Source: Algisphaera agarilytica (GTDB taxonomy: Bacteria > Planctomycetota > Phycisphaerae > Phycisphaerales > Phycisphaeraceae). Taken from it: 64,000 nucleotides of DNA. Below the pieces are notes generated by a model. The model made no database searches and was not told where the DNA came from. It worked only from the letters and a program-made list of their open reading frames with translations. A program made the position numbers and the translations under genes. Shown piece by piece: positions 7,930 through 15,564 of this stretch (the stretch's first letter is position 1; each line of letters starts with the position of its first letter). The DNA is taken from the NCBI RefSeq assembly GCF_014207595.1, contig NZ_JACHGY010000001.1:2300836-2364835 (forward strand), written 5' to 3'.

Positions 7930-8886
7930 ATGCCCACCACGCTAACCGTCACACCCCCATCCAAGTGTTTCGACCTCCACCGCGCCGTCTGCTCCTACGG
8001 CTACTTCATCCTCGCCCCCAACCACTGGCTCATCGACAAGAAAGTCCTGCACCGCCCGCTCCGCACCTCCGCCGGAAGATTGGTGCATACCGTCATCCGC
8101 CAACGCAAAGACGGCAAGCTCGCCATTCAATGCGACCGTGACGTCCCCCGCAAAGACCACGACACCCTCAAGCAACAAGTCGCCCGCATGTTCCGCTTCG
8201 GCGAAGACTACCGCGGCTGGCGGAAGGTCCACCCCCAGGCGAAGAGGCGCCGCTTCGACCGCATGTTCCGCTCGCCCTCGCTCTTCGAAGACATGGTCAA
8301 GACCATCACGTCCTGCAACGTCACCTGGCGCAACACCATCGTCATGAACCAGCGCATGGTCCAACACGTCGGCCACGGCGGCTTCCCCACACCCGAGCAA
8401 CTCGCCGACTTCGGCGAACAACGCCTCAAAGACCTTTGCCGCGTCGGCTACCGGGCCGACCGCATCATCCGCCTCGCCCGCATGGTCGCCGACGGCGATC
8501 TCGACCTGGACTGGTTCGAAGCCCCCGCCGCCGAGCGCAACTCCGACGAGATCTACGAGGGCTTCCTCGAACTCCACGGCTTCGGCCCCTACGCCGCGGC
8601 CAACCTCTGCCACCTCGTCGGCCGCTACGACAAGCTCGCCATCGACACCGAGACCTACCGCCACTTCTGCCTGCACTACAACGTCAAACGCCCCAAGGGC
8701 GATAACGCCGCCGGCCTCAAACGCCTGCACGCAAAAATAGAAAAACACTACGGCCAGTTCGCCCCCTACCAATTCCTCGCCTACTGGTTCGAACTCTGGG
8801 AGGACTACCAAACCCGCTACGGCCCCGCCTGGCGCTGGGACCGCGACACCACCGGTACCCAATTCACCGCCGCGGTGTTGAAGTGA
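7930..8886 (+). CDS. HhH-GPD superfamily DNA glycosylase (AlkA/OGG1-like)
   Basis: A 318-residue protein. I start at ATG 7930; the longer frame to 7813 would translate the perfect inverted repeat and is rejected. The N-terminal third resembles the OGG1/AlkA N-terminal fold. The HhH-GPD core is at about 170-240: GFGPYAAANLCHLVGRYDKLAIDTETY gives the hairpin and the catalytic Asp (quoted region residues about 219-245, key residues G, G, P, D). The Lys that defines bifunctional OGG1 enzymes is replaced by Tyr, so a monofunctional base-excision glycosylase for alkylated or oxidised purines is more likely. Confidence 0.82.
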   Translation: MPTTLTVTPPSKCFDLHRAVCSYGYFILAPNHWLIDKKVLHRPLRTSAGRLVHTVIRQRKDGKLAIQCDRDVPRKDHDTLKQQVARMFRFGEDYRGWRKVHPQAKRRRFDRMFRSPSLFEDMVKTITSCNVTWRNTIVMNQRMVQHVGHGGFPTPEQLADFGEQRLKDLCRVGYRADRIIRLARMVADGDLDLDWFEAPAAERNSDEIYEGFLELHGFGPYAAANLCHLVGRYDKLAIDTETYRHFCLHYNVKRPKGDNAAGLKRLHAKIEKHYGQFAPYQFLAYWFELWEDYQTRYGPAWRWDRDTTGTQFTAAVLK

Positions 8887-8972
8887 AGTATCACCAGCTA
8901 TATTTATGGACTAATTTCGGGTGATCATCGATTTAGTCGATGCTGGCAAAGCCTTCTGGAGGTACATGAATC

Positions 8973-9431
8973 GTGTCTAAGAAAGATGTTGACCGGTTAA
9001 GAGAAAAACTTCCCTTGCCTCCATTGCTTATGTCACTGATTCAAGCCGGCCGGTGGAGTAATCCTGGTGATGAGGTGATGCTCCGCAAGATTCCTTTTAT
9101 CCATGATCCAATCATATTTCTGACTACTCGGGAATCTATGGATTTTAATTCAGGCCCTTTGATGGGGCCGGATGAATCAGAGCATGCTTATTTCTCTGAA
9201 TATCGAGGGGCATTGGTAGGCGAACGTGAGCTTCCGTGGGCGGATGTGGAGAAACTCATATTTATTGTGGTGAATGAGCGTCCCGGCGATGATGTTGGAA
9301 TTGCTTTGGATTATCGCACGGGTATAGACACGCCTCGTGTGATCGGAATGGATTGGCATTCGGGCAAGAATTGTATTTATCGCGAGATCAGCCAGTCATT
9401 TGAAGAATTTGTTGAGTTGCTCGAAATCTAG
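8973..9431 (+). CDS. Hypothetical SUKH/SMI1-like small protein, low GC
   Basis: A 152-residue protein with a GTG start at 8973 and GGAGGT nine bases upstream. The C-terminal end (GMDWHSGKNCIYREISQSFEEFVELLEI, about residues 125-152; key features the W-H and the SFEEF motif) resembles the last segment of SMI1/KNR4-SUKH domains, often immunity proteins. The assignment is tentative. Base composition and codon use are clearly more AT-rich than neighbours, suggesting recent acquisition. No toxin gene is adjacent. Confidence 0.6.
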   Translation: MSKKDVDRLREKLPLPPLLMSLIQAGRWSNPGDEVMLRKIPFIHDPIIFLTTRESMDFNSGPLMGPDESEHAYFSEYRGALVGERELPWADVEKLIFIVVNERPGDDVGIALDYRTGIDTPRVIGMDWHSGKNCIYREISQSFEEFVELLEI

Positions 9432-9463
9432 CTCGGCAAGTTCGTTTTCGATTAAGCCGACTT

Positions 9464-10324
9464 CTATTCTTGAACTCCAACGATCGCGATGCCCGCATCG
9501 TCGGCGGCTTTCAGCACATCTTCCTTGTCCACAAAAATCACCCGCCCGGCATCGACGGCTAAGCAGCCCGCGCCGGCGGCTTTGAGGTTTTCGATGGTTT
9601 GCAGGCCGATGGTGGGGACGTCGAAGCGGAGGTCTTTTTGGGGGCCAGCGCCCTTGAGCAGGGTCCAGCCGCCGTCTTCTTTTTTGGAGCGGCTGCCGAC
9701 GAGGTCGCCGGCCCGCTTGATCATGGCGTCGGTGCCCTCGATGGCTTCGACGGCGACGACGTCATGGGTGCGGACGGCGATGGCTTGGCCGATCTCCAGA
9801 TCGTTCATGTTCATCAGGATCGGCCAGCCGAAGGCGATGTCTTCCTGCTGGGTCTTGGTGGGCGGGTGGGTGGTCATCACGCCGGCGTCGGCGAGGTGCT
9901 CGGGGATGTAGTGGGTGCTGTCCATGAGTTCGATGCCTGCCTTGCGCAGCTCCTCGGCCACGGCCGTGAGCAGCGTTTGGCTGCGTTTGTCGTGTCGCAA
10001 GATACGGTACCACAGCTTCGCCACCGTCCAGTCGGGCCGCATCACCAGCACCCGTTTCCAGAACGGCATGAACATCAGCGACGCCTTGTCCACCCCGCCG
10101 ACCATCACCGCCCGGGACACGCCCATCCGCTTGAGTTTCCGCGCCCACTCGCCGACGCGCAGCACGCCGACCTTGACGAAGTCGTCGCTGACGCCCGGCA
10201 GGGCGTCTTCGTACTGCCCCGCCATCCCCGCGATGACGACCCGATGCCCCGCCGCCCGCATGCCCTGGGCGGTGAGCCGAGGCAACTGCCCGTTGCCCGC
10301 GATGATTCCTAGCGGTTCAGCCAT
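9464..10324 (-). CDS. lpxI: UDP-2,3-diacylglucosamine pyrophosphatase LpxI
   Basis: A 286-residue protein starting at MAEPLGIIAGNGQLPRLTAQ; the longer frame to 11086 overlaps other genes and is rejected. The N-terminal LGIIAGNGQLP, the central MVGGVDKASLMF and DSTHYIPEHLADAGV, and the C-terminal DVPTIGLQTIENL and FVDKEDVLKAAD are typical of LpxI (formerly DUF1009). LpxI hydrolyses UDP-2,3-diacylglucosamine to lipid X in the cytoplasm, the fourth step of lipid A synthesis, replacing LpxH. Its presence supports a lipid A-bearing outer membrane in this organism. Confidence 0.93.
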   Translation of the reverse strand: MAEPLGIIAGNGQLPRLTAQGMRAAGHRVVIAGMAGQYEDALPGVSDDFVKVGVLRVGEWARKLKRMGVSRAVMVGGVDKASLMFMPFWKRVLVMRPDWTVAKLWYRILRHDKRSQTLLTAVAEELRKAGIELMDSTHYIPEHLADAGVMTTHPPTKTQQEDIAFGWPILMNMNDLEIGQAIAVRTHDVVAVEAIEGTDAMIKRAGDLVGSRSKKEDGGWTLLKGAGPQKDLRFDVPTIGLQTIENLKAAGAGCLAVDAGRVIFVDKEDVLKAADDAGIAIVGVQE

Positions 10325-10534
10325 CGGGGTAGTGTAATCCAACGCTGGGGTGAGGCGTGAGGGTTGAGGAGCGAGGCATGAGGCGTGAGTGGTGAGACGT
10401 GAGGCGGGGGCAACTGGTCTGGTTTTGGTGGCCTGGCCTGGCTCCAGACCAGTTCCGGACCGCAAGCAGACCACCTTGGCCCGGACGCGTGGGGTGTCGG
10501 GACGGGAAGCGGGGGCCGGTTTAGAATCGGGGCG

Positions 10535-11047
10535 ATGCAAGACGCAAACCCCGGCACCGAAACCCACAGCCCCGAGCCCGGGCGTCCCGCGGCGGGGGGC
10601 GAGGCGGAGCGCATCCTGCGGCTGGCGGCGGATCCGCAGGCCAAGACGGTGCACGACATTTTGTGTGGTCAGTTCGACGTGTTGCATAGCCGGGCGGGGG
10701 TGTTGCTGACGTTTTGTGCGGTGGTGATCACGACCACGGGGTTCTCGGGCCGGATCATCGCGGGGACGAACCGCTTGGCCCAGGGGCTGATCATCCTGGG
10801 CGTGGCGACGGTGATGGCCGCGGCGTGGTTCGTCTTCGCAAAGGTGACGCGGATCCAATGGGTCACCGGCGAAGTACTCGACGAAGGCTTGCCGGGCGTC
10901 CGGTCGGTGCTCGCTGAGCGCGACCGCCGCCGACAGGCGCTCCGCCGAGCGACGGGCCTGGCGCTGGTGGGCATGACGTTCTACGTCGTCGCGATCATGA
11001 TCATGCTGTGGTTCCCCGGTAAGGATGCGGTGGAGTTGGATCGGTAA
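10535..11047 (+). CDS. Hypothetical membrane protein, three transmembrane helices
   Basis: A 170-residue protein with a polar Pro/Gly-rich N-terminus (1-45), two helices at about 57-75 and 82-102, a charged cytoplasmic-type segment (103-140) and a third helix at about 142-162. The order soluble segment, helix pair, soluble segment, helix recalls small Pycsar-type membrane effectors, but I see no signature and no cyclase gene nearby. Function unknown. It diverges from lpxI across a 210-base GAGGCGTGAG-rich direct-repeat stretch. Confidence 0.65.
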   Translation: MQDANPGTETHSPEPGRPAAGGEAERILRLAADPQAKTVHDILCGQFDVLHSRAGVLLTFCAVVITTTGFSGRIIAGTNRLAQGLIILGVATVMAAAWFVFAKVTRIQWVTGEVLDEGLPGVRSVLAERDRRRQALRRATGLALVGMTFYVVAIMIMLWFPGKDAVELDR

Positions 11048-11087
11048 ACGGGAGTGGTGCGGCTGGCAAGGCTTGGGATGCCGCACT

Positions 11088-11594
11088 TTATGCGGGCTCC
11101 CAGCCGCCGCGGGCTTGGTTTTCCCAGGTCAGGGCATCACCCTCGGGCACGCCCTCGACGCCAAGCCTTCGGAGCATGAACAGCAGTTGGGCCCGGTGGT
11201 GCATCGCGTGGGTCGCCAGATGCACGATGCAGCCGCCGAAGGTCTTGCGTCGGGGCGGATCCATCCAGTGGTCGATAAACGTTTCGTTCAGCCGGTTGTT
11301 GTCCTCGATGTCCTTGGCAAACGCATAAAGCTCTTCGCATACCGCATCATGCCGCTTGATGAGTTCCGCCACCGAAATATCTGCACGCCAGTTCTCATCC
11401 CGAGCGGGCCGACCCTTCATCTGATCCAGCCAGGATTCGTGGCAATCGATCATGTGCCAGAAGGTCTTTCGCAGCGTGTCGAGCCCGAGGTCAAAGGTTC
11501 TATCCAAGTCTTCATCGCTCAATCCCGCCGCGAGTTGCAGCAACTTCCGCGTCGTGTCGGCATCGTGTCGAAGTAGGCGGTCAAGGATGTTCAT
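11088..11594 (-). CDS. DinB family protein
   Basis: A 168-residue four-helix protein. The three metal-binding His of the DinB/YfiT fold are seen in FWHMIDCHESW (about residue 47) and HLATHAMHHRAQLLFMLRRLG (about 125-145; ligands are in the HLATHAMHH segment). Members are often thiol transferases or S-transferases using bacillithiol or mycothiol; the substrate here cannot be told. It converges with the membrane protein gene with about 40 bases between. Confidence 0.85.
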   Translation of the reverse strand: MNILDRLLRHDADTTRKLLQLAAGLSDEDLDRTFDLGLDTLRKTFWHMIDCHESWLDQMKGRPARDENWRADISVAELIKRHDAVCEELYAFAKDIEDNNRLNETFIDHWMDPPRRKTFGGCIVHLATHAMHHRAQLLFMLRRLGVEGVPEGDALTWENQARGGWEPA

Positions 11595-11640
11595 GTGGAA
11601 TGGGAGTTGATTGCTATAACTCCAAAAAGGCTTTGAGCCG

Positions 11641-12402
11641 CTAGCGGCGTCTGAATAGATTCAAGAAACGTTGGGCAAGTGTCTGCTTGTTGGCGGTGGA
11701 ACTTAGTTGATCCGGAAGCTCAAATAAGTGGAGGTTGCGGGTCTGGAACGAGCCGACATCGGGGTGTACACCCAGGGCGGACATGAAGTCGAAAATTTGG
11801 TCGTAATCGCCGATCGTAAACTTGTCCCCTGGATAGGCCCGTGTGTCGGTCGGCTTGGTGCGAGGCGAAAGGGCTTGCTCCAAGTCTAGTTTTTGAACGG
11901 TCACCCCTGGACTAACTTCGGTGGATGGATCATCTTCATCAATCGTTTCAGGCCAGCAATGGAGGTAGCGGTTGATTTCCGTTACATCCATATCCCAGAG
12001 CGATGCCAGTTCCTTGGGATTTCCACGGCGTGACTTTTGTTCTTGAGCAGAGAATCCCCAGTACCAGGGTGCACAGCTGAAACAGTGTCGATGCTGATTG
12101 CCGAGGTAAAGGGAGTAATCCCAGTGATGACCTTCCTGGATGCGTAACTCGAGCCAAGGGAGTTTCAAGACTTCACCAAGCCGTTCTCGGAATTGAAAGT
12201 CCAAGCTCTGGTAAGGCATTTGGACCGTATGGACTACGCCTTGATGCGTGATTTCTATCCAGGGGTCAGGGGCATCCTTCAGATCGGTAGGAGAGCGACG
12301 TATAAAAGTTGCATTGAAGTCCAAGCAAACAGAATCCAGGGCAGCATTGAATTGTTCAACGCTACACCCTCGATACACGCCCCAGATAGCTCGCATGCCC
12401 AT
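11641..12402 (-). CDS. Hypothetical protein
   Basis: A 253-residue soluble protein with no signal peptide. It has a Trp/His/Cys-rich centre (EGHHWDYSLYLGNQHRHCFS and APWYWGF, about residues 90-120). Codon use is noticeably less GC-rich than neighbours, as in the gene at 8973. The more probable start is Met3. I recognise no family. It may be an isolated acquired gene. Confidence 0.6.
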   Translation of the reverse strand: MGMRAIWGVYRGCSVEQFNAALDSVCLDFNATFIRRSPTDLKDAPDPWIEITHQGVVHTVQMPYQSLDFQFRERLGEVLKLPWLELRIQEGHHWDYSLYLGNQHRHCFSCAPWYWGFSAQEQKSRRGNPKELASLWDMDVTEINRYLHCWPETIDEDDPSTEVSPGVTVQKLDLEQALSPRTKPTDTRAYPGDKFTIGDYDQIFDFMSALGVHPDVGSFQTRNLHLFELPDQLSSTANKQTLAQRFLNLFRRR

Positions 12403-12443
12403 TGAAAAGTCTCAACGCTTAGCGTAAATCGATCTGATGAATC

Positions 12444-13070
12444 TCAATAGGTCCGCACGACCCCGATGCAGGTTCCTTGAATTTGGACTTCTTCGGGTTG
12501 GCAGTAGCGGGGTTCGTATTTGTCGTTGGCGGGTTGGAGGCGGATGCGGCCGTCTTTTTCGCGGTAGAGTTTTTTGAGGGTGGCTTCGCCGGTGTCGAGG
12601 AGGGCGACGACGGTTTCGCCGTTGCGGGCGGCGTTTCGTTTTTCGCAGATGACGAAGTCGCCGTCGCGGATGTGTTCGTCGATCATGGAGTCACCGCGGA
12701 CTTTGAGGACGAAGGTGTTGCCGCCGACGGTGCCGCGGGGCGGGGCGAAGATCTCGGCGAGGTCGAGGTGCTCGCGGTCTTCGATGGCGTCGATGGGGGA
12801 GCCGGCGGCGATGGAGCCGACCAGGGGGAGCTTGGTGTTGGAGGTTTCGTCGGGGAGGTCCAGGTCAGGCGACACTTCCAAAGAGCGGGCTTTGTTGGCC
12901 TGCCGTTTGAGGGCTCCTTTTTTGATCAGCGCTTCGACGTGTTCGAAGACGGTGACCTTGGAGACGCCCAGCTCGTCGGCGAGTTCCTGCATCGTCGGCG
13001 AATAGCCGCGGGTCAAGCGGGTTTCGCGGATGCGGTTGAGGATTTTGAGCTGTTTGGGCGTGAGGTTCAT
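12444..13070 (-). CDS. lexA: LexA repressor
   Basis: A 208-residue protein with GGAGAG seven bases before the ATG. The winged helix is at 1-65 (MNLTPKQLKILNRI, SPTMQELADELGVSKVTVFEHV). The self-cleavage bond is Ala-Gly in VGSIAAGSPID near residue 92; the catalytic Ser is in GDSMID and the Lys in GEATLKKLY. LexA represses SOS genes and is cleaved on RecA-filament contact. The start codon lies inside the frame of the repeat-bearing gene upstream, suggesting cotranscription. A palindrome at 13947-13968 in the upstream region is a possible operator. Confidence 0.95.
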   Translation of the reverse strand: MNLTPKQLKILNRIRETRLTRGYSPTMQELADELGVSKVTVFEHVEALIKKGALKRQANKARSLEVSPDLDLPDETSNTKLPLVGSIAAGSPIDAIEDREHLDLAEIFAPPRGTVGGNTFVLKVRGDSMIDEHIRDGDFVICEKRNAARNGETVVALLDTGEATLKKLYREKDGRIRLQPANDKYEPRYCQPEEVQIQGTCIGVVRTY

Positions 13071-13734
13071 TGGGGTCTCTCCGGGTGGGTGAGGTCTGGG
13101 GGGTGAGGGGTTGGGGGTTGGGGGATGAGGTGTTGGGGATCCGGGGCTTTGTCGCGTTGCTCCTCAGCCCTCGGCTTGGGGTGGGGGCGAGGGCGGGGGC
13201 GTCGACGAAGTCGACGGGGACGGGGGTGATGGCGATGCGCGGGGCGGGTTGTTGGGCGCGGAGCTTGGCTTTGGCGGCGCGGAGGGCTCGGACGAAGGCG
13301 GGTTGTTGGGGTTGGTCGGGGGTGAGGGTTTTGGGTTGGGGGATCCGGGGCTTTGTCGCGTTGCTCCGCAGCCCTTGGCTTGGGTTGGGGGTGGGGGTGG
13401 GGAGGGCGGCGGCGAGTTGGTGGTGGGTCTGGGCGAGGTCGCTTAGGGTGAGGGATTGGAGTTGGAGCCAGGCGGCGGCGGCGTGGAGGGGGGCGGTGAG
13501 GTTGAAGGTGTCGGACTCGCGGTGGGGACGCGATGAATCGCGTCGCTTCGTGGGGGAGAATTTGCCGCGGTTGAAGGTTTGGCGGTGGTAGCCGAAGTGG
13601 TTGGGGGCCTGGTCGGGGTCGGGGTTGGTGGAGGTGTTGCCCTGAGGTCCCTTGGTCTTGATCAGACGGGTGCCTTTGACGTTGAGGCGGGTGGCGTAGT
13701 CGCCGGAGCCGAGCATGACGAGGGGGGTGGGCAT
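12865..13734 (-). CDS. Hypothetical protein upstream of lexA carrying three in-frame repeat insertions
   Basis: The frame opens at MPTPLVMLGSGDYATRLNVK, almost every codon down to about 13480 ends in C or G, so it is really coding. No stop occurs before lexA, so the frame runs 206 bases into lexA; the last 68 residues look like a lexA shadow and the true C-terminus may have been lost. Three inserts are visible: TKRRDSSRPH from the palindrome at 13527-13544, and GLRSNATKPRIP twice from 31-base elements at 13344-13374 and 13140-13170. The remainder is Pro/Ala/Gln-rich. No family is recognised. Being upstream of lexA in the same direction, it may be SOS-controlled. Confidence 0.55.
   Translation of the reverse strand: MPTPLVMLGSGDYATRLNVKGTRLIKTKGPQGNTSTNPDPDQAPNHFGYHRQTFNRGKFSPTKRRDSSRPHRESDTFNLTAPLHAAAAWLQLQSLTLSDLAQTHHQLAAALPTPTPNPSQGLRSNATKPRIPQPKTLTPDQPQQPAFVRALRAAKAKLRAQQPAPRIAITPVPVDFVDAPALAPTPSRGLRSNATKPRIPNTSSPNPQPLTPQTSPTRRDPNEPHAQTAQNPQPHPRNPLDPRLFADDAGTRRRAGRLQGHRLRTRRSADQKRSPQTAGQQSPLFGSVA
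13140..13170 (-). repeat. Coding element P2 (GLRSNATKPR), copy 1
   Basis: A 31-base element, GGGCTGCGGAG or variant, four variable bases, GCGACAAAGCCCCGGA (minus strand). It differs from the copy at 13344-13374 by one base (GAGGAGC for GCGGAGC) and is read in the same frame. Confidence 0.8.
13344..13374 (-). repeat. Coding element P2 (GLRSNATKPR), copy 2
   Basis: The same 31-base element, on the minus strand, in frame in the gene upstream of lexA. It shares 27 of 31 bases with the mnmA copy at 62706-62736. Confidence 0.8.
13527..13544. repeat. Palindrome family P3, copy inside coding sequence
   Basis: GACGCGAT-GA-ATCGCGTC, followed by GCTTCGTG. It encodes the RRDSSR part of the gene upstream of lexA. 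The second copy is at 13797-13814. Confidence 0.75.
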
Positions 13735-13796
13735 GGTGGAAGTCGCTTTCTGGGAGCCGGGGTTAGGGTGACGGTCGAGGTTTGGGTTTTGGGGGG

Positions 13797-13814
13797 GACG
13801 CGATGAATCGCGTC
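13797..13814. repeat. Palindrome family P3, intergenic copy
   Basis: GACGCGATGAATCGCGTC followed by GCTTTGTG, matching 13527-13552 except for one base in the flank. Confidence 0.75.
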
Positions 13815-13946
13815 GCTTTGTGTGGCCTGCCCCTTGATTGTGGGATGAACATTGTGTTGCCCCAAGATGTTGGGGTCGGGGTGTTCTTGGCCGCTTTAGT
13901 CTTCGACGGTCGGGGGTTGGCTCCTTGAGGGAAAAAGCGAAAATCT

Positions 13947-13968
13947 GTTCGGTAGACGTTAACCGAAC
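13947..13968. promoter_or_regulatory. Candidate operator (dyad GTTCGGT-N8-ACCGAAC), possibly LexA
   Basis: Perfect seven-base arms separated by eight bases, centred about 225 bases upstream of the repeat-bearing gene that leads into lexA. It lies in an unusually AT-richer patch of the region. LexA commonly represses itself through such dyads, but this exact sequence is not a consensus I know, so the link is inference. Confidence 0.35.
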
Positions 13969-14216
13969 GGGTTCCAGACGTCAAGGATTGGTTCAAGGTT
14001 TTTTAAAAGCGGGGGTTAGGGCGTTTGTTTGGGAAATGAGCGGTTATACAGGGGGGGTGGGGGTTATGGGACTTGGGTGCGATTGGGGGGTGGGAGTGGG
14101 GTTATTGGGACATGGCGGTTCGGCTTTGTCTTGGCGTTGGGGTGGGGGTGCGATTGTGGGGGGGGTGCATGCGGGCTGAAGCCCGCACGCCGGGAGGGGG
14201 TGCACGGGTTAGTTGG

Positions 14217-14247
14217 AACCCGCCGAAGCTGCGCATCGGCGGGCTTT
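14217..14247 (+). repeat. Palindromic family P1, intergenic copy before pheS
   Basis: AACCCGCCGA, loop AGCTGCGCA, TCGGCGGGCTTT. It ends 24 bases before the pheS start. The same arms and GGGCTTT tail recur inside pheS. Confidence 0.75.
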
Positions 14248-14271
14248 AGGGCGGGAGGGTATCTTGGGGGG

Positions 14272-15324
14272 ATGTTGACGAAGATTGATGAATTGACGGC
14301 GGCGGCGACGGCGGACCTCGAGGCGGTGGGGGACGCGGAGGCGCTGGAGGCGTTCCGGATCAAGTACCTGGGCTCGAAGGGGGCGGTCAAGGGGCTGATG
14401 GGGCTGATTAAGGATGTGCCCGGGCCGGACAAGCGGGAGTTTGGGCAGAAGGCGAACGCGGCGCGGGCGGCGGTGGAAGAGGCGTTTAAGGCGAAGTCGG
14501 AGGCGTTGGGGGGCGGCTCGGGTGGGGGTAACCGCGCCGCAGCTTCGCAGCGGCGGGCTTTGGTGGATGTGACGCAGCCCGCGGCGGGGGCGGTCTTGGG
14601 GCGTCGGCATGTGATTGCGCAGACGATCGAAGAATTGGTCGAGGTGTTTGGGCGGATGGGGTTTGATGTGGAGACGGGGCCGGAGGTTGAGGATGACTAT
14701 CACAACTTTGTGGCGCTGAATATTCCCGAGACGCATCCGGCGCGGGACCCGTTGGATAACTTTTATTTGAAGAAGGGAGCCGCATCGCAGCTTCGCAGCG
14801 ATGGGCTTTCGGAGTCGCCGGCGTTGATGCGGTCGCAGACGTCGACGGTGCAGATCCGGGTGATGGAGAACGTGAAGCCGCCGGTGCGGATCATTTCGAC
14901 CGGGCGGGTGTATCGGCCGGACGAACACGACGCGACGCACTCTTCGATGTTCCACCAGATCGAAGGGCTCTACGTCGACAAGAACGTGAGCATGGTGGAC
15001 CTCAAGACCACGCTGATCCAGTTCGCCAAGGCGTACTGGGGCGAGGACGCGGAGGTGAAGCTGGTGCCGAGCTACTTCCCGTTCACTGAGCCGAGTGCCG
15101 AGCTGTACGTCAAGATCGACCTGGGCAAGGGCCTGGAGTGGATGGAGGTCGGCGGGTGCGGCATGGTCGACCCGGCGGTGTTCGAGCATGTGGGCTACGA
15201 CCCGGAAGAATGGACCGGCTTTGCGTTCGGCCTGGGTATCGAACGGCTGGCCATGCGCAAGCACAACATCGCGGATATCCGCTGGCTGTATGAAGGCGAT
15301 GTGCGGTTCCTGCGGCAGTTCTGA
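14272..15324 (+). CDS. pheS: Phenylalanine-tRNA ligase alpha subunit with two in-frame repeat insertions
   Basis: A 350-residue protein starting MLTKIDELTAAATADLEAVG; the longer frame to 14029 translates repeats. Class II motifs are visible: VFGRMGFDVETGPEVEDDYHNFVALN, the motif-2 region RVYRPDEHDATHSSMFHQIEG (quoted by key residues R, H, H, F, Q, E) and the motif-3 end FAFGLGIERLAMRKHNIADIR. It charges tRNA-Phe together with PheT, which is not in the window. Two stretches are foreign to the family: RAAASQRRAL (about 88-97) and GAASQLRSDGLSE (about 169-181), both encoded by P1 palindromes. They lie in loops before the catalytic motifs. Confidence 0.95.
   Translation: MLTKIDELTAAATADLEAVGDAEALEAFRIKYLGSKGAVKGLMGLIKDVPGPDKREFGQKANAARAAVEEAFKAKSEALGGGSGGGNRAAASQRRALVDVTQPAAGAVLGRRHVIAQTIEELVEVFGRMGFDVETGPEVEDDYHNFVALNIPETHPARDPLDNFYLKKGAASQLRSDGLSESPALMRSQTSTVQIRVMENVKPPVRIISTGRVYRPDEHDATHSSMFHQIEGLYVDKNVSMVDLKTTLIQFAKAYWGEDAEVKLVPSYFPFTEPSAELYVKIDLGKGLEWMEVGGCGMVDPAVFEHVGYDPEEWTGFAFGLGIERLAMRKHNIADIRWLYEGDVRFLRQF
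14530..14561 (+). repeat. Palindromic family P1 inserted in pheS, copy 1
   Basis: CGCCGC arm, AGCTTCGCA loop, GCGGCG arm, GGGCTTT tail. It is in frame and lengthens the PheS linker after the N-terminal coiled coil. Confidence 0.75.
14779..14809 (+). repeat. Palindromic family P1 inserted in pheS, copy 2
   Basis: CATCGC arm, the identical AGCTTCGCA loop, GCGATG arm and GGGCTTT tail, in frame between FYLKK and the LMRSQTSTVQIR segment that normally follows within a few residues. Confidence 0.75.
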
Positions 15325-15564
15325 TCGGTGAGATTCAATCGTTTCGGGGGTAGGCGATCAGCGTCCTGGAAACGGAGCGCGGTGGCTGTGGTTTTGCTGA
15401 TCCGCACGACCGTTACAGGCGTAACGTTTGGCAGAGTCGCACGAGATTCACAGATCGCGCGGTGGTGGGGTTGGCGTCGCGCGGGGCTGGATGCGTAGCT
15501 TGCGGGATGTGAAGGTCGGGTCCCCAAGCCATACGCAATGTGTGGCGGAAGCGGAGACAACACG

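Larger units (their letters stand above)
13735..14271. other. Gene-free 537-base regulatory and repeat region before lexA operon and pheS
   Basis: No convincing frame is present. It holds the second P3 palindrome (13797-13814), the dyad at 13947-13968, a TGCGGGCTGAAGCCCGCA palindrome near 14170, a P1 hairpin at 14217-14247 and long G-runs. Divergent promoters for the lexA-side genes and pheS should lie here. Confidence 0.6.

Noticed and set aside
10331-11086. N-terminal part of the 540-codon frame reading into lpxI
   Set aside because: LpxI starts at MAEPLGIIAGNG (10324). The extension overlaps the opposite membrane protein gene and has Arg/His/Pro-rich shadow composition.
14029-14271. N-terminal extension of pheS
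   Set aside because: Gly/Trp-rich translation of G-runs and repeats; PheS homology begins at MLTKIDEL.
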